Numbered from the stretch's first letter, positions 9,054 to 18,164 are shown. The stretch: 64,000 nt of DNA from Pseudarthrobacter defluvii (GCF_030816725.1 NZ_JAUSYG010000001.1:3410001-3474000), one strand, 5' to 3'. The notes: generated by a model from the sequence alone, not told the origin. Translations and numbers: made by a program.

Positions 9054-9070
9054 AGTTGCTGCAAGCAACT
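9054..9070. promoter_or_regulatory. Palindromic MarR operator
   Basis: AGTTGCT-gca-AGCAACT is a perfect 7-bp inverted repeat with a three-base centre, placed directly upstream of the MarR start. A further GGTTGCTTAGG half-site lies about 15 bases beyond it. The same AGTTGC/GCAACT core recurs at the second MarR locus near 23.85-23.91 kb. Confidence 0.75.
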
Positions 9071-9191
9071 GTATCAGGAAATGGTTGCTTAGGGAAACGA
9101 AGTTGTTGTTGGTTCCGGTTAAACAGGCACTCCCCCACTTTCGCTGGACGGTGCCCGGAAAGTGAGGGAGCGGTTGTGGATGAACGGATGC

Positions 9192-10901
9192 TTAAGTCGC
9201 CAGGTGGGTGGGGCCGAATATTTTCAGGAGGGTTTCAACTACGACGACGTTGGGCCCGTCAGAAGCGAATCCCGCCCTGAGCGCGTCCCCCACTTCCTCC
9301 GGGGCCACCCGGGTGGCCGGCACGCCGAAGGATTCCGCGAGCTTCACGAAGTCGGGCCGGGCGAGCTCGGTGGCGGTGGCCTTGCCGAACGCGCCCACCA
9401 TGTATTCGCGCAGGATGCCGTAGCCGCCGTCGTCCACGATCAGCCAGGTGACCGGAACATTGTGCTGTTTCGCCGTGGCAAGTTCCGCAATGGAATACAT
9501 GGACGACCCGTCGCCGGAGACAGCGAGTACGCGAGCAGAACCAGCGGGCTTGCCAAGCGTCTCCAGTCCCACGGCTGCACCGATGGCACCGGGGAACGCG
9601 AAACCAAGCCCGCCGGCGCCCTGGGCTGAATGGAACTGCCCTTGCCGCGCGTCCCAGCAGGACCAGCCCCAGTACGCGGCAATGGTCATGTCCCAGAACG
9701 TCTGCATGTCCGCGGGCACCGCTTCGCGGATGTCGGCCATGAACTTCAGTTCCTTTGCCAGGTCCTGCGCTTCCAGCCGGGCGCGGACCTTGGCGAGGGA
9801 TTCCCTCACCAGGTCTTCAGGGGTGCTGCCGTGCCAATCCGGCGTCGCCGTCTTGCCTGGCTCCAGTGCCTCATCAAGCGCCTCGTCCAGTGCCGCCAGT
9901 GCCTGGCCGGCATCGGCGCGGATGCCCAGGCCCGGCCGGTTAGACTCCAAAACCCTTGGTTCGGCGTCGATCTGGATGATCCTGCCGCCTGGCTCAAAGG
10001 TGAAGTAGTTGGAGGTGACCTCGCCCAGGGATGACCCAATCACCAGCAGGACATCTGCGTCTTCGAGGACATCGGTCATGTAGCGGTCCTCGATCCAGGA
10101 CTGCAGGGACAGCTCATGGGTCCACGGGAACGCGCCGTTGCCGCCGGGGGTGCAGATTACCGGTGCCCGCAGTTTTTCGGCCATTGAGAGCAGGGACTTC
10201 TCGGCTTTGCCGCGGCGCGTTCCGCCGCCGGCGATGATGGCAGGCCGTTTGGCTGTTTGCAGCCACTTCACAGCTTCCCGCACCAATTCGATCCGCGGCG
10301 GGTTGTCCGCGGCTTCGGCCAAGGCGTCCTCGACCGGCGGGACCATGATCGGATCCAGCAGCACGTTTTGTGGAATCTCCAGCCACACCGGACCCTGGGG
10401 CGAGGAGATGGCCTCGGTCCAGGCGTCCTGGATGGCGGAGGGAATGCCGGAGGCATGCTGGATCAGCCGCTGGCTCTTGGTGACATTGGCGGCAGACGCC
10501 TTCTGGTCATCGAGCTGGTGCAGCATGCCCTTGCGCCGCGCGCCCAGGCCTTCGAGTGGAATCTGGCTTGCCACCACCACCATGGGCACGCCCGTGGCGT
10601 AGGCCTCCTGGAGTCCGGCCAGCGAGGTCAGCGCCCCCGGACCGGTGGAGAGGAACAGCACGCCCACTTCCCCGGTGGCGCGGGAGTACCCGTCCGCGGC
10701 GAACGCACTGTTGTTCTCCACCCTGGAGGAGACAAAGTGCAGGTTGCCGCGGCCCATGGCGTCGAAGAGCCCCAGGGCGTGCTGGCCCGGGATGCCGAAG
10801 ACGGTCTTGGCCCCCAGCGCTTCGAGGGTCTCGACAACGAGGTCCCCGCCATTGCGAACGCTGCTCCCCCGCTCGGGGACGGGCGCGTCCAATGCAGTCA
10901 C
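9192..10901 (-). CDS. Thiamine-diphosphate enzyme, probable 2-keto acid decarboxylase
   Basis: The 569-residue protein has the three-domain TPP enzyme layout of acetolactate synthase, benzoylformate decarboxylase and AruI. The cofactor-activating Glu is in RVENNSAFAADGYSRATG (about residues 65-82), and the Mg-TPP motif GDGSSMYSI with a downstream partner (VDDGGYGI) is near 485-520. The start is GTG at 10901, five bases past the ureohydrolase stop, with AAGGAA upstream. Next to an agmatinase-family enzyme, the best guess is a 2-ketoarginine decarboxylase-like step (AruI converts 2-ketoarginine to 4-guanidinobutyraldehyde in Pseudomonas), whose product after oxidation is a guanidino acid. It could instead be an acetolactate synthase-like enzyme of another pathway; no small regulatory subunit is encoded nearby. 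Confidence 0.82.
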   Translation of the reverse strand: MTALDAPVPERGSSVRNGGDLVVETLEALGAKTVFGIPGQHALGLFDAMGRGNLHFVSSRVENNSAFAADGYSRATGEVGVLFLSTGPGALTSLAGLQEAYATGVPMVVVASQIPLEGLGARRKGMLHQLDDQKASAANVTKSQRLIQHASGIPSAIQDAWTEAISSPQGPVWLEIPQNVLLDPIMVPPVEDALAEAADNPPRIELVREAVKWLQTAKRPAIIAGGGTRRGKAEKSLLSMAEKLRAPVICTPGGNGAFPWTHELSLQSWIEDRYMTDVLEDADVLLVIGSSLGEVTSNYFTFEPGGRIIQIDAEPRVLESNRPGLGIRADAGQALAALDEALDEALEPGKTATPDWHGSTPEDLVRESLAKVRARLEAQDLAKELKFMADIREAVPADMQTFWDMTIAAYWGWSCWDARQGQFHSAQGAGGLGFAFPGAIGAAVGLETLGKPAGSARVLAVSGDGSSMYSIAELATAKQHNVPVTWLIVDDGGYGILREYMVGAFGKATATELARPDFVKLAESFGVPATRVAPEEVGDALRAGFASDGPNVVVVETLLKIFGPTHLAT

Positions 10902-10905
10902 GGCC

Positions 10906-11970
10906 CTATTCCTTGACGGCGGCGGCGAAACCGGCGGGGCGGCGCGTTTCACTGCCCAGAGCCTGCGCCGCATAGCCGGATTCTGTTCCGAAGCGGCTTC
11001 CAGGGGTGGCGTTGTCGGCCATGAGGGTCACCAGCTCATACGCCACATGGCTGGCGGCGACGCCGGTGATCTCGGCGTGGTCATAGGCAGGAGAGACTTC
11101 CACGACGTCGGCACCCACCAGGTTCATCCCGCGGAAGCCCCGGATGATCTCCAGGAGCTCGCGGCTGGTAATGCCGCCGGCCTCCGGCGTTCCCGTGCCC
11201 GGGGCGTGGGCCGGGTCCAGGACGTCAATGTCCACCGAGATGTAGAGCGGACGGTTTCCGATCCGGTCCCGGACCTTGGCCACCGTCTCCAGCACGCCCT
11301 GGTAGTAGACGTCCGCGGAGGTGACGATGCCGAACCCAAAGCGATGGTCGTCGTCGAGATCCTTCTTGCCATACAGGGGGCCGCGGGTGCCGATGTGGCT
11401 GATGGCCTCGGTGTCCAGGATGCCCTCCTCAACTGCCCGGCGGAAGGGTGTGCCGTGGGTGTATTCGGCGCCGAAGTAGGTGTCCCAGGTGTCCAGGTGG
11501 GCATCGAAGTGCAGCATGGCGATCGGTCCGCCCGCGCGCTCGGCGGCGGCGCGCAGCAGCGGCAGGGCGATGGTGTGGTCCCCGCCCAGGGTCAGCAGCC
11601 TGCTCGCGGCAGCCGTGAGGTCCAGCGCGTTCTGCTGGATGGTCTCGATCGCTTCGTTGATGTTGAAGGGGTTGACCGCCATGTCCCCGGCGTCGGCCAC
11701 CTGGATGTTCTCAAAGGGGCTGACATCCCAGGCCGGGTTGTAGGGGCGAAGCAGGCGGCTGGCCTCGCGGACGTGGTTGGCCCCGAAGCGGGCACCGGGG
11801 CGGTAGGAAACACCCGAGTCGAAGGGGACACCGACTACCGTGACGTCTGCCTTTTCCACCTGGTCCAGGCGTGGAAGGCGGGCGTACGTGGCAGCTCCGG
11901 CGTAGCGGGGAATCCGGGATGAATCGATGGGGCCAAGGTTGCCGTTGGCTTCAATGCGCAGCTCTTCCAA
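10906..11970 (-). CDS. Agmatinase/guanidinobutyrase-family ureohydrolase
   Basis: The 354-residue enzyme carries all Mn-binding motifs of the arginase/agmatinase family: GGDHTIALP (about 149-157), HFDAHLDT (about 174-181) and [22 protein letters not shown] (about 263-284). These enzymes cut a guanidino group to urea and an amine. Substrate (agmatine, 4-guanidinobutyrate or 3-guanidinopropionate) cannot be fixed from motifs. The length is slightly above typical agmatinase because of a 35-residue C-terminal extension. The start is TTG at 11970, with a good GGAGAGG ribosome-binding site six bases away. It is the first gene of a two-gene unit with the TPP enzyme. The XRE-cupin regulator and sodium symporter nearby probably serve the same substrate. 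Confidence 0.92.
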   Translation of the reverse strand: MEELRIEANGNLGPIDSSRIPRYAGAATYARLPRLDQVEKADVTVVGVPFDSGVSYRPGARFGANHVREASRLLRPYNPAWDVSPFENIQVADAGDMAVNPFNINEAIETIQQNALDLTAAASRLLTLGGDHTIALPLLRAAAERAGGPIAMLHFDAHLDTWDTYFGAEYTHGTPFRRAVEEGILDTEAISHIGTRGPLYGKKDLDDDHRFGFGIVTSADVYYQGVLETVAKVRDRIGNRPLYISVDIDVLDPAHAPGTGTPEAGGITSRELLEIIRGFRGMNLVGADVVEVSPAYDHAEITGVAASHVAYELVTLMADNATPGSRFGTESGYAAQALGSETRRPAGFAAAVKE

Positions 11971-12237
11971 TGGAGGCCTCTCCTTCGAGGAGTTGAGGGT
12001 CTTCTGTGACTGCCATCATACACCCGGGTTTTCCTCTGAGCATCAGTTGTTTACCAAATGAGCTGCCCGTGCATTCCCGCCCTGTTACTCACCCAGGCCC
12101 GGAGGTGTACCCGACTACCTCGCGGGGGTTCCAGCATTTCGCCTCAGCCCTCCATGAGCGCCTTGGAGTAACTGGGCAGGAACGCACAGAGCGGGCCGCC
12201 GGGTTATGCACATAGGGTCAACATCCTGTTCCAGACG

Positions 12238-12711
12238 TTGCCCTACGCGGCCTCCAATGACGTGGTGGACATCCTCGATTACCTGCTCAAGTGTGGCGGC
12301 GTGGCCCGCTCCGCCCAACTCCTGGACGCAGGGTTCCCGCGACGTGAACTCTTACGGCTCACCGGGCTGGGTGCCACCCAACCCCGGCGCGGCATCTTCG
12401 TTCTGCCCAGCTGCGACGAAGGCCTCCTCACAGCAGTCTTGAACAACGGCCGACTGACCTGCGCCAGCGCCGCCGGCCACTACGGGCTCTGGCTTCGCAC
12501 ACCTCCCCCGCAGCCGCACCTGGCCTGCGGCCACGGCCACGGCATCGGGTTTATCCGGCACCGCACCGTGAGGTTCCCCGGTCATCCGTCCCTGCCCGTG
12601 GCCGCCGTGGAAGATGTGGCACTTCATCCCCACTTACACCCGCACCAAAAGCGCTCCGCGGAAGTGCATCCCGCGCAAACCAGCGGCTCCCATAAGGACC
12701 ACCATAGGTAA
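12238..12711 (+). pseudogene. Truncated AbiEi-antitoxin-like / DUF559-type gene remnant
   Basis: The first roughly 125 codons match the N-terminal half of a protein common in Arthrobacter: an AbiEi-type winged helix (DILDYLLKCGGVARSAQLLDAGF, then RRELLRLTGLG and RRGIFVLP) and the start of the conserved core (NGRLTCASAAGHYGLWL, RHTVRFPGHPSLPVAAVEDV). Full-length relatives, as I recall them, are about 280-300 residues and end in a DUF559 nuclease-like domain. Here the reading frame changes to a non-homologous His/Pro-rich tail after VEDVALH and stops at 157 residues. No convincing ribosome-binding site precedes the TTG at 12238 or the GTG codons at 12262 and 12265. It therefore looks like the stump of a deletion or recombination event between the ureohydrolase and regulator genes. 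Confidence 0.6.
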
Positions 12712-12738
12712 CTGGGCAGGAATGTACGGCCAGAAGAA

Positions 12739-13314
12739 TTACCGGCTGGCCGCGGGGACCAGGACCCAGAGCACCTCGACCGGCTTGTCCGTGGGGTTGA
12801 CCCACGTGTGGGGTTCGCGGCCCGGGAAGGTGACCGTGTCCCCAGTATCGAGGTCGTATTCCTCGTTGGTGAGGATCAGCTTGATGGACCCCTTGACGAC
12901 ATGCAGGACGTCCACGTCGCAGTCCACGGCATAGAGCTCGGATTCGCCCCGGCCGTGCGGTTCGATGACCGCCTGGATGATCTGGACCCGGCGTTCGGAC
13001 CGGGCTGTCAGCAGGCGCTCCACGATGCCCTGCCCGCCGAGCGAGATCCGCGGACCCTCATTGCGCTTGGTCAGGTGGGTTTCCGGGGCAATAAAAAGAT
13101 CGCCAATGGAGATGGACAGCACCTGGCACAAAGTCACCAGGGAGGCGACCGAGGGTGAGGTCAGGTCCCGCTCCACCCGGCTCAGGAAGCCCTTGGTCAG
13201 CCCGGTGGCGTCGGCCACCTGCTCGATGGTGAGCCGCTGGGACTGCCGGGCGGCCCGGATCCTGGAGCCGATGGCAACCGGGACGTTGCTCGGCTCAACT
13301 GGCAGTGCCTTCAT
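12739..13314 (-). CDS. XRE-family regulator with C-terminal cupin
   Basis: The 191-residue protein has an XRE helix-turn-helix at about residues 13-67 (RIRAARQSQRLTIEQVADATGLTKGFLSRVERD) and a cupin_2 sensor domain at about 125-185 with the HVVKGSIKLI and HTWVNPTDKPVEVLWV strands. This PuuR/SutR-like design senses a small ligand, often an amine or amino acid. It is divergent from the sodium symporter gene, with about 260 bases between the starts, and is on the same strand as the ureohydrolase-TPP pair beyond the gene remnant. The ATG at 13314 is preferred because AAAGG sits 8 bases upstream; an in-frame ATG at 13329 has no Shine-Dalgarno sequence. Control of the symporter and guanidino enzymes is inferred from position. 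Confidence 0.9.
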   Translation of the reverse strand: MKALPVEPSNVPVAIGSRIRAARQSQRLTIEQVADATGLTKGFLSRVERDLTSPSVASLVTLCQVLSISIGDLFIAPETHLTKRNEGPRISLGGQGIVERLLTARSERRVQIIQAVIEPHGRGESELYAVDCDVDVLHVVKGSIKLILTNEEYDLDTGDTVTFPGREPHTWVNPTDKPVEVLWVLVPAASR

Positions 13315-13425
13315 CTTCGAACCTTTCATGGCCGGCAGCCCGGCCCCACTCTGGAGCCATACTAGTGGGCGCCGCTTTTTTTGACGCGCCCCTGCCACAC
13401 GGGCGGGAGCGAGCCGCCCCGGCCC

Positions 13426-13455
13426 TTGACTGTCGCGGCCGTCACACTCTAGTCT
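13426..13455 (+). promoter_or_regulatory. Putative promoter of the sodium:solute symporter
   Basis: TTGACT (13426-13431) and TAGTCT (13450-13455) are separated by 18 bases, about 120 bases before the symporter start and in the divergent region with the XRE-cupin gene. This is a pattern match only. Confidence 0.45.
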
Positions 13456-13574
13456 TTGGAAACTCCGGTTGCCTATAGGGCAATACCAGGAGCCGTTTCC
13501 GTTCGTCCGCGGCGGTTCCGGGCGCCGTCGCCCCGGTCCCACACCCGGCGCCCAACAGCTCCAAGGAGCCACCT

Positions 13575-15095
13575 ATGGATGCAAGTGCCATCAACATCGC
13601 CATCGTGGTGGTGTACCTCCTCGCAATGCTGGCCTTCGGCTGGTGGGGCAAGTCCCGGACCAGGAACAACAGCGACTTCCTGGTCGCCGGCCGCCGCCTG
13701 GGCCCGTTCCTCTACACCGGGACCATGGCCGCCGTCGTCCTGGGCGGAGCGTCCACCGTGGGTGGTGTGGGCCTCGGCTACAAGTTCGGCATCTCGGGCA
13801 TGTGGCTGGTGGTGGCCATCGGCGCGGGCGTCCTGCTGCTGAGCCTGCTCTTCGCAGGAACCATCCAGAAGCTGAAGATCTACACGGTGTCCCAGATGCT
13901 GACGCTCCGCTACGGCAGCAAGGCAACAGAAGCCTCGGGCATCGTCATGCTCGCCTACACCCTGATGCTTTGCGCCACCTCCACCGGCGCCTACGCCACC
14001 ATCTTCGTGGTGCTGTTCGGCCTGGACCGCGCGCTGGCCATCGCCATCGGCGGCGCCATCGTGCTGGTGTACTCCACCGTCGGCGGCATGTGGTCCATCA
14101 CGCTGGCGGACCAAGTCCAGTTCGTCATCAAGACCGTGGGCATCTTCTTCCTCATGCTTCCGTTCACCCTGAACGCCGCCGGGGGCCTCGACGGGATCCG
14201 CAGCCGGGTGGACGCCAGCTTCTTCCAGATGGACGGCATCGGCGTCCAGACGATCATCACGTATTTCGTCGTCTATACCCTGGGCCTGCTGATCGGCCAG
14301 GACATCTGGCAGCGCGTGTTTACGGCCAAAACGCCCAAGGTGGCGCGTTGGGGCGGCGCCACCGCCGGCATCTACTGCATCCTCTCCGGCGTGGCCGGGG
14401 CGCTGATCGGGATGGCCGCCAACGTGGCCCTGTCCGATATCAAGATCGCCGCCAAGGACGATGTCTACGCCGAGGTTGCTCAGAACCTGCTCCCGGTCGG
14501 CATCGGCGGCCTGGTACTGGCTGCTGCCGTCGCCGCCATGATGTCCACCGCGTCCGGCGCCCTCATCGCCGCCGCCACTGTTGCCCGCGCCGACGTCCTG
14601 CCGTTCGTGGCCGGCTGGTTCGGCAAGACGGTCAACACCGGCGACACCGAGAACCCGGAGCATGACGTCAAGGCCAACCGCGCCTGGGTCCTTGCCCTGG
14701 GCATCGTCGCAATTGTCATCGCCATCATCACCAAGGACGTCGTTGCGGCCCTGACCATCGCTTATGACATCCTTGTGGGCGGCCTCCTGGTGGCCATCCT
14801 GGGTGGTTTGGTGTGGAAGCGCGGCACCGGCCTGGCAGCCGCCGCCTCCATGGCAGTCGGTTCCGTAGTGACCCTGGGGACCATGATCATCCTGGAAATC
14901 AATGCCAAGGCCCCGCTGGACGGCGTCTACGCCAACGAACCCATCTACTACGGCCTGATCGCTTCAGCCGTTGTCTATATTGTGGCTTCACTGCTCACGC
15001 GGCCCACAGACCCCGCCGTCATGCAGGCGTGGCAGCGCCGGGTTTCAGGGCAGGAACCCGAAGACGCCCCCGAGGAAGTCCTCGCCGGCCGCTGA
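13575..15095 (+). CDS. Sodium:solute symporter (SSS family)
   Basis: The 506-residue integral membrane protein has about 13 helices. It begins NIAIVVVYLLAMLAFGWWGKSRT and carries SSS hallmarks such as DFLVAGRRLGPF, GGASTVGGVGLGYKFG and the YSTVGGMWSITLADQVQFVI segment around helices 5-6. The family takes up organic solutes with Na+. Specificity is not visible, but divergence from the cupin-XRE regulator and proximity to the ureohydrolase suggest a guanidino compound, polyamine or related nitrogen source. AAGGAG lies 8 bases before the ATG. A bidirectional hairpin terminator follows 35 bases after the stop. Confidence 0.92.
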   Translation: MDASAINIAIVVVYLLAMLAFGWWGKSRTRNNSDFLVAGRRLGPFLYTGTMAAVVLGGASTVGGVGLGYKFGISGMWLVVAIGAGVLLLSLLFAGTIQKLKIYTVSQMLTLRYGSKATEASGIVMLAYTLMLCATSTGAYATIFVVLFGLDRALAIAIGGAIVLVYSTVGGMWSITLADQVQFVIKTVGIFFLMLPFTLNAAGGLDGIRSRVDASFFQMDGIGVQTIITYFVVYTLGLLIGQDIWQRVFTAKTPKVARWGGATAGIYCILSGVAGALIGMAANVALSDIKIAAKDDVYAEVAQNLLPVGIGGLVLAAAVAAMMSTASGALIAAATVARADVLPFVAGWFGKTVNTGDTENPEHDVKANRAWVLALGIVAIVIAIITKDVVAALTIAYDILVGGLLVAILGGLVWKRGTGLAAAASMAVGSVVTLGTMIILEINAKAPLDGVYANEPIYYGLIASAVVYIVASLLTRPTDPAVMQAWQRRVSGQEPEDAPEEVLAGR

Positions 15096-15129
15096 CCTAA
15101 AAGGCAGCGGAGCAGGCAAGAAAATAAAG

Positions 15130-15182
15130 TACGACGGCGGCACCTCCTTTCGCTTTTCCGCGAAGGAGGTGCCGCCGTCGTA
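15130..15182. terminator. Bidirectional terminator
   Basis: A perfect 20-bp inverted repeat (15130-15149 with 15163-15182) is followed by CCCTTTT on the plus strand and by CTTTATTTT on the minus strand. It separates the convergent symporter gene and the small acidic-protein gene. Confidence 0.88.
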
Positions 15183-15202
15183 AGCCCTTTTAGTCGGTGC
15201 CG

Positions 15203-15433
15203 CTACCCCTCGGTGTCGCGGGGCTCGTCGTCATCCAGCGGGACCGGGCGGTCCTCGGCGTCGATGACGATCGGCGGTGCCTGGACTACCGGCTCCTCCT
15301 CGTCGATCAACGCGTCCTCCGCGTCCCAGTCCGCATCGTCTACCGGTGCATCCTCGGCGTAATCGTAGGCGGGATCCGCTTCTACGGCCTCCAGGTGCGG
15401 CATGTCCGGGTGCTGTCCGGTGGTGCTCATCAT
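15203..15433 (-). CDS. Small acidic hypothetical protein
   Basis: The 76-residue protein is about one third Asp/Glu, with no Cys or Trp-rich motif except one Trp, and no membrane segment or recognised domain. The composition (DYAEDAPVDDADWDAEDALIDEEEPVV) suggests an unstructured acidic polypeptide. GGAGG sits four bases before the first ATG at 15433 and seven before a second at 15430, so either may be used. It is followed by a strong bidirectional terminator, which together with the good ribosome-binding site supports a real gene. Function unknown. Confidence 0.65.
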   Translation of the reverse strand: MMSTTGQHPDMPHLEAVEADPAYDYAEDAPVDDADWDAEDALIDEEEPVVQAPPIVIDAEDRPVPLDDDEPRDTEG

Positions 15434-15695
15434 TCAACCTCCGTATCTTCGCCTGACGTGCTCTTCAGGTAGGGCGCAGCCTGCGCCACACCTTCATCAC
15501 AACACCGGCCGGGCGGACGGGTCAATAGCCGCTGCTGCCCTCCGGATACTCCGGAAACGCCGGCACCCGGGGCCCGGGTTTTGAGGCAAGCCGAAACTTC
15601 CCAGCGAGGTTTGCCAGCCAAAAAACCGCGGAAATACGCAGTACGCTGGCAGGGCAAAGGCGCGAGATCATGCCCTTTCCAAGCCAGGAGTACCA

Positions 15696-16841
15696 GTGTC
15701 GCAGCACGCCCAATCCGATTCCCATGCCACGCCGCAGGAGGCCTCCCCCACCGTGCAACCCCAGCCCTCGCCGTCGAACATCAAACGGTGGCGCCAGTAC
15801 CTGGCTGACGAACGCGCCGAAGCTGCCGTCTACCGTGACCTGGCACAAAACCGCGAGGGGGAAGAGCGCGCCATCCTCCTGGCCCTGGCCGAGGCGGAAG
15901 GCCGGCACGAAGCCCACTGGCTGGCACTGCTCGGGGAGCACGCAGGCAAACCCAGGAGGGCGTCCGGACGAAGCCGGTTCCTGGGGTTCCTGGCCCGGCA
16001 CTTCGGTTCAGTGTTCGTGCTGGCCCTTGCCCAGCGTGCCGAGGGCCGCTCCCCCTACGCCAAGGACCCCAACGCCACCCCCGCCATGGCTGCCGATGAG
16101 CAGATCCACGAGGAAGTGGTGCGTGGCCTGGCAACCCGCGGCCGCAACCGCCTGGCCGGTACCTTCCGCGCTGCTGTGTTCGGCGCGAATGACGGCCTGG
16201 TCAGCAACCTCTCCCTGGTGATGGGCATGGCCGCGTCCGGCGTGGCCAGCAGCGTTGTGCTGCTCAGCGGCATTGCCGGGCTCCTGGCCGGGGCCATGTC
16301 GATGGGCGCCGGTGAATTCATCTCCGTACGGTCCCAGCGCGAACTGCTGGCCGCCACCCGTCCAACCCAGATCACCCTGGCGGCGGCGCCCAAGCTGGAC
16401 CTCGAAAACAACGAACTGCTCCTGGTGTACCTGGCCCGTGGGATGTCCCGGGAGGCGGCCGAGCACCGGGTGGCGGAGCGGACGGGCCAGCTGTCCTGCG
16501 ACTGCGATCCCAGCCTGTCCCTGCAGCCGGAACTCGCGGAGGAAGAGGACCAGCATGAGGCTGTGGGCACGGCCTGGGGCGCGGCGCTGTCCAGCTTCTG
16601 CTTCTTCGCCTCCGGTGCCATCGTTCCCATCCTGCCGTTCCTGTTCGGCCTGACCGGCGTCACCGCGCTGGTGGTGGCCGGGGCCCTGGTGGGCCTCGCC
16701 CTCCTGGCCACCGGTGCCGCCGTCGGCCTGCTCTCCGGCACGTCCCCGTTGACCCGTGGCCTGCGCCAGCTGGCCATCGGCCTGGGCGCGGCAGGCATCA
16801 CGTACCTGCTGGGCCTGCTCTTCGGCACGGCGGTGGGCTAG
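15696..16841 (+). CDS. mbfA: MbfA-like iron exporter: ferritin-like domain fused to VIT1/CCC1 transporter
   Basis: The 381-residue protein has a disordered N-terminus, a ferritin-like/erythrin helical segment (about residues 30-130, with E-R-A-E-A-A-V-Y and EAEGRHEAHW carrying Glu/His ligands) and a VIT1/CCC1 membrane domain from about residue 150. The latter has the AAVFGANDGLVSNLSLVMGMAASG helix and five membrane spans in all. In alpha-proteobacteria MbfA exports iron and protects from oxidative stress; the same role is inferred here. The start is GTG at 15696 with CAGGAG upstream, the only start giving an N-terminus of family length. It stands alone between the acidic protein and the LOG-family gene, which is convergent with it. 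Confidence 0.88.
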   Translation: MSQHAQSDSHATPQEASPTVQPQPSPSNIKRWRQYLADERAEAAVYRDLAQNREGEERAILLALAEAEGRHEAHWLALLGEHAGKPRRASGRSRFLGFLARHFGSVFVLALAQRAEGRSPYAKDPNATPAMAADEQIHEEVVRGLATRGRNRLAGTFRAAVFGANDGLVSNLSLVMGMAASGVASSVVLLSGIAGLLAGAMSMGAGEFISVRSQRELLAATRPTQITLAAAPKLDLENNELLLVYLARGMSREAAEHRVAERTGQLSCDCDPSLSLQPELAEEEDQHEAVGTAWGAALSSFCFFASGAIVPILPFLFGLTGVTALVVAGALVGLALLATGAAVGLLSGTSPLTRGLRQLAIGLGAAGITYLLGLLFGTAVG

Positions 16842-16881
16842 CAGCCGGCAAGGGCTTTTCGTGGGGGTCTTCCGGCGGTCC

Positions 16882-18066
16882 TCAGCGCTCCCGGAGGACC
16901 TCCACTGCTTCTTCCACGGTGTCCACCAAGTAGATGCAGTCCGCCATTGCCCGACCGGCCGCCAAACTGCACAGCATGGGCCAGGCCGGGTACTCCTGCT
17001 CCCAATGGTGCCGCCCCACCAGCACCATGGGCGCCACCTTTTCGCGGGCGCCATAGTAGTTTTCGCAGGCGTCCTGGAAGATCTCCTGGACTGTGCCTGC
17101 AGCGCCCGGGAGGAAGACGATTCCGCCGTGGCACAGTTCCAGCAGGATGGCCTCGCGGATGGCGTTGGCGAAGTATTTGGCGATGTGCGTGGCGAAGTAG
17201 TTGGGCGGCTCGTGCCCATAAAACCAGGTGGGAATGCCGATCGACGGCGTGCCGCCCGGATGGTGTTCGACGACGGCGGCGGCCGCGCGCGCCCACGCCG
17301 ACACCGAGGGACGGAACCCGGGAACAGCGGCGAGCGTGGCCAGCGCCGCCTGCACGTGGCCGTCGGACGCCTGGCTCAGGTACGCCCCCAGGTTGGCCGC
17401 CTCCATGGCGCCCGGCCCGCCGCCCGTGGCCACCGAATACCCTCCGAGGGCGAGCAGCCTGCCCAGCCGCGCTGCTTCCGCAAATTCCTGGCTGCCGCGC
17501 GGCGCCGCGTGTCCGCCCATGACCCCGACGATGGAGCGGCGGGTCCAGGACCCGGAGCGGGTCAACTCATCCAGCGCGTCCCCGATCGCATGGTCGTGCA
17601 GGGCGGAGGCAAGGGTTGAGTCCACGCGGTGCCGCTGGCCCGGCTGAATGCTCCAGTGGTAGATGCGGGCGTCCGGCAACTCCTCGTACGGCGAGGTTGC
17701 CAGCCCTGAATAGAGTTCCGCCGGGGAATACAGCGAAGCGCGGTACGGGTCGAAGGGGACGCCTTCAAGCCTCGGGAAGATCAGGGCGCCGCGGCTGCGG
17801 AGGTTGGCTTCCATGCCGTCGTCGAAGATGCAGCCCAGGAACATGGCGCCTTCGACGCTGACGTTTTTCAGGGCCGCCGACCGGCCCCGCAGGTCCAGCG
17901 ACTGCGCGTGCCAGCCGTGCAGGTTGACGGCGCCGCCAGCCACCAGGCTGTCAAAGCTGGCCAGGTCCTGGACTTCGAGGTTGCGCGGGCGCGGCCCCAG
18001 GCTTCCGGCGAAATTCACGGCTGCTGCCTGGTGGTCCACGTCATGGAGCCAGCCTAGGCGAACCAA
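16882..18066 (-). CDS. LOG-family (TIGR00730-type) Rossmann protein, long form
   Basis: The 394-residue protein has a C-terminal Rossmann domain (about residues 165-385) with GGGPGAMEAANLGAY and LPGAAGTVQE, the LOG/lysine-decarboxylase-like signatures that bind nucleotides and, in LOG enzymes, cleave cytokinin nucleotides to free bases. The second motif has Ala where the family usually has the second Gly of PGGxGTxxE. The first 150 residues form an additional beta-helix-like or pentapeptide-like region (NLHGWHAQSLDLRGRSAALKNVSVEGAMFLG). The start is uncertain: TTG at 18066 has no clear ribosome-binding site, and GTG at 18039 is an alternative. Activity on nucleotide substrates is inferred only. 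The gene converges with mbfA. Confidence 0.82.
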   Translation of the reverse strand: MVRLGWLHDVDHQAAAVNFAGSLGPRPRNLEVQDLASFDSLVAGGAVNLHGWHAQSLDLRGRSAALKNVSVEGAMFLGCIFDDGMEANLRSRGALIFPRLEGVPFDPYRASLYSPAELYSGLATSPYEELPDARIYHWSIQPGQRHRVDSTLASALHDHAIGDALDELTRSGSWTRRSIVGVMGGHAAPRGSQEFAEAARLGRLLALGGYSVATGGGPGAMEAANLGAYLSQASDGHVQAALATLAAVPGFRPSVSAWARAAAAVVEHHPGGTPSIGIPTWFYGHEPPNYFATHIAKYFANAIREAILLELCHGGIVFLPGAAGTVQEIFQDACENYYGAREKVAPMVLVGRHHWEQEYPAWPMLCSLAAGRAMADCIYLVDTVEEAVEVLRER

Positions 18067-18164
18067 CGCGAAAGCGGGGCCGGACCGTTGCCCGCCCGGT
18101 TGATGCCGGGAAGGGCTTGGTCCGACCCCGCAGTGCTTGCTGGGTCGTGCGGCGGAGCGTGCTG

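Noticed and set aside
13473..14663. Long frames on both strands over the symporter
   Set aside because: Only the 13575-15095 frame has the membrane helices and SSS motifs; the others are shadows.
16008..17219. 403-codon minus-strand frame over mbfA and the LOG-family gene end
   Set aside because: Overlaps two well-supported genes and has a random-looking Gly/Arg/His composition.
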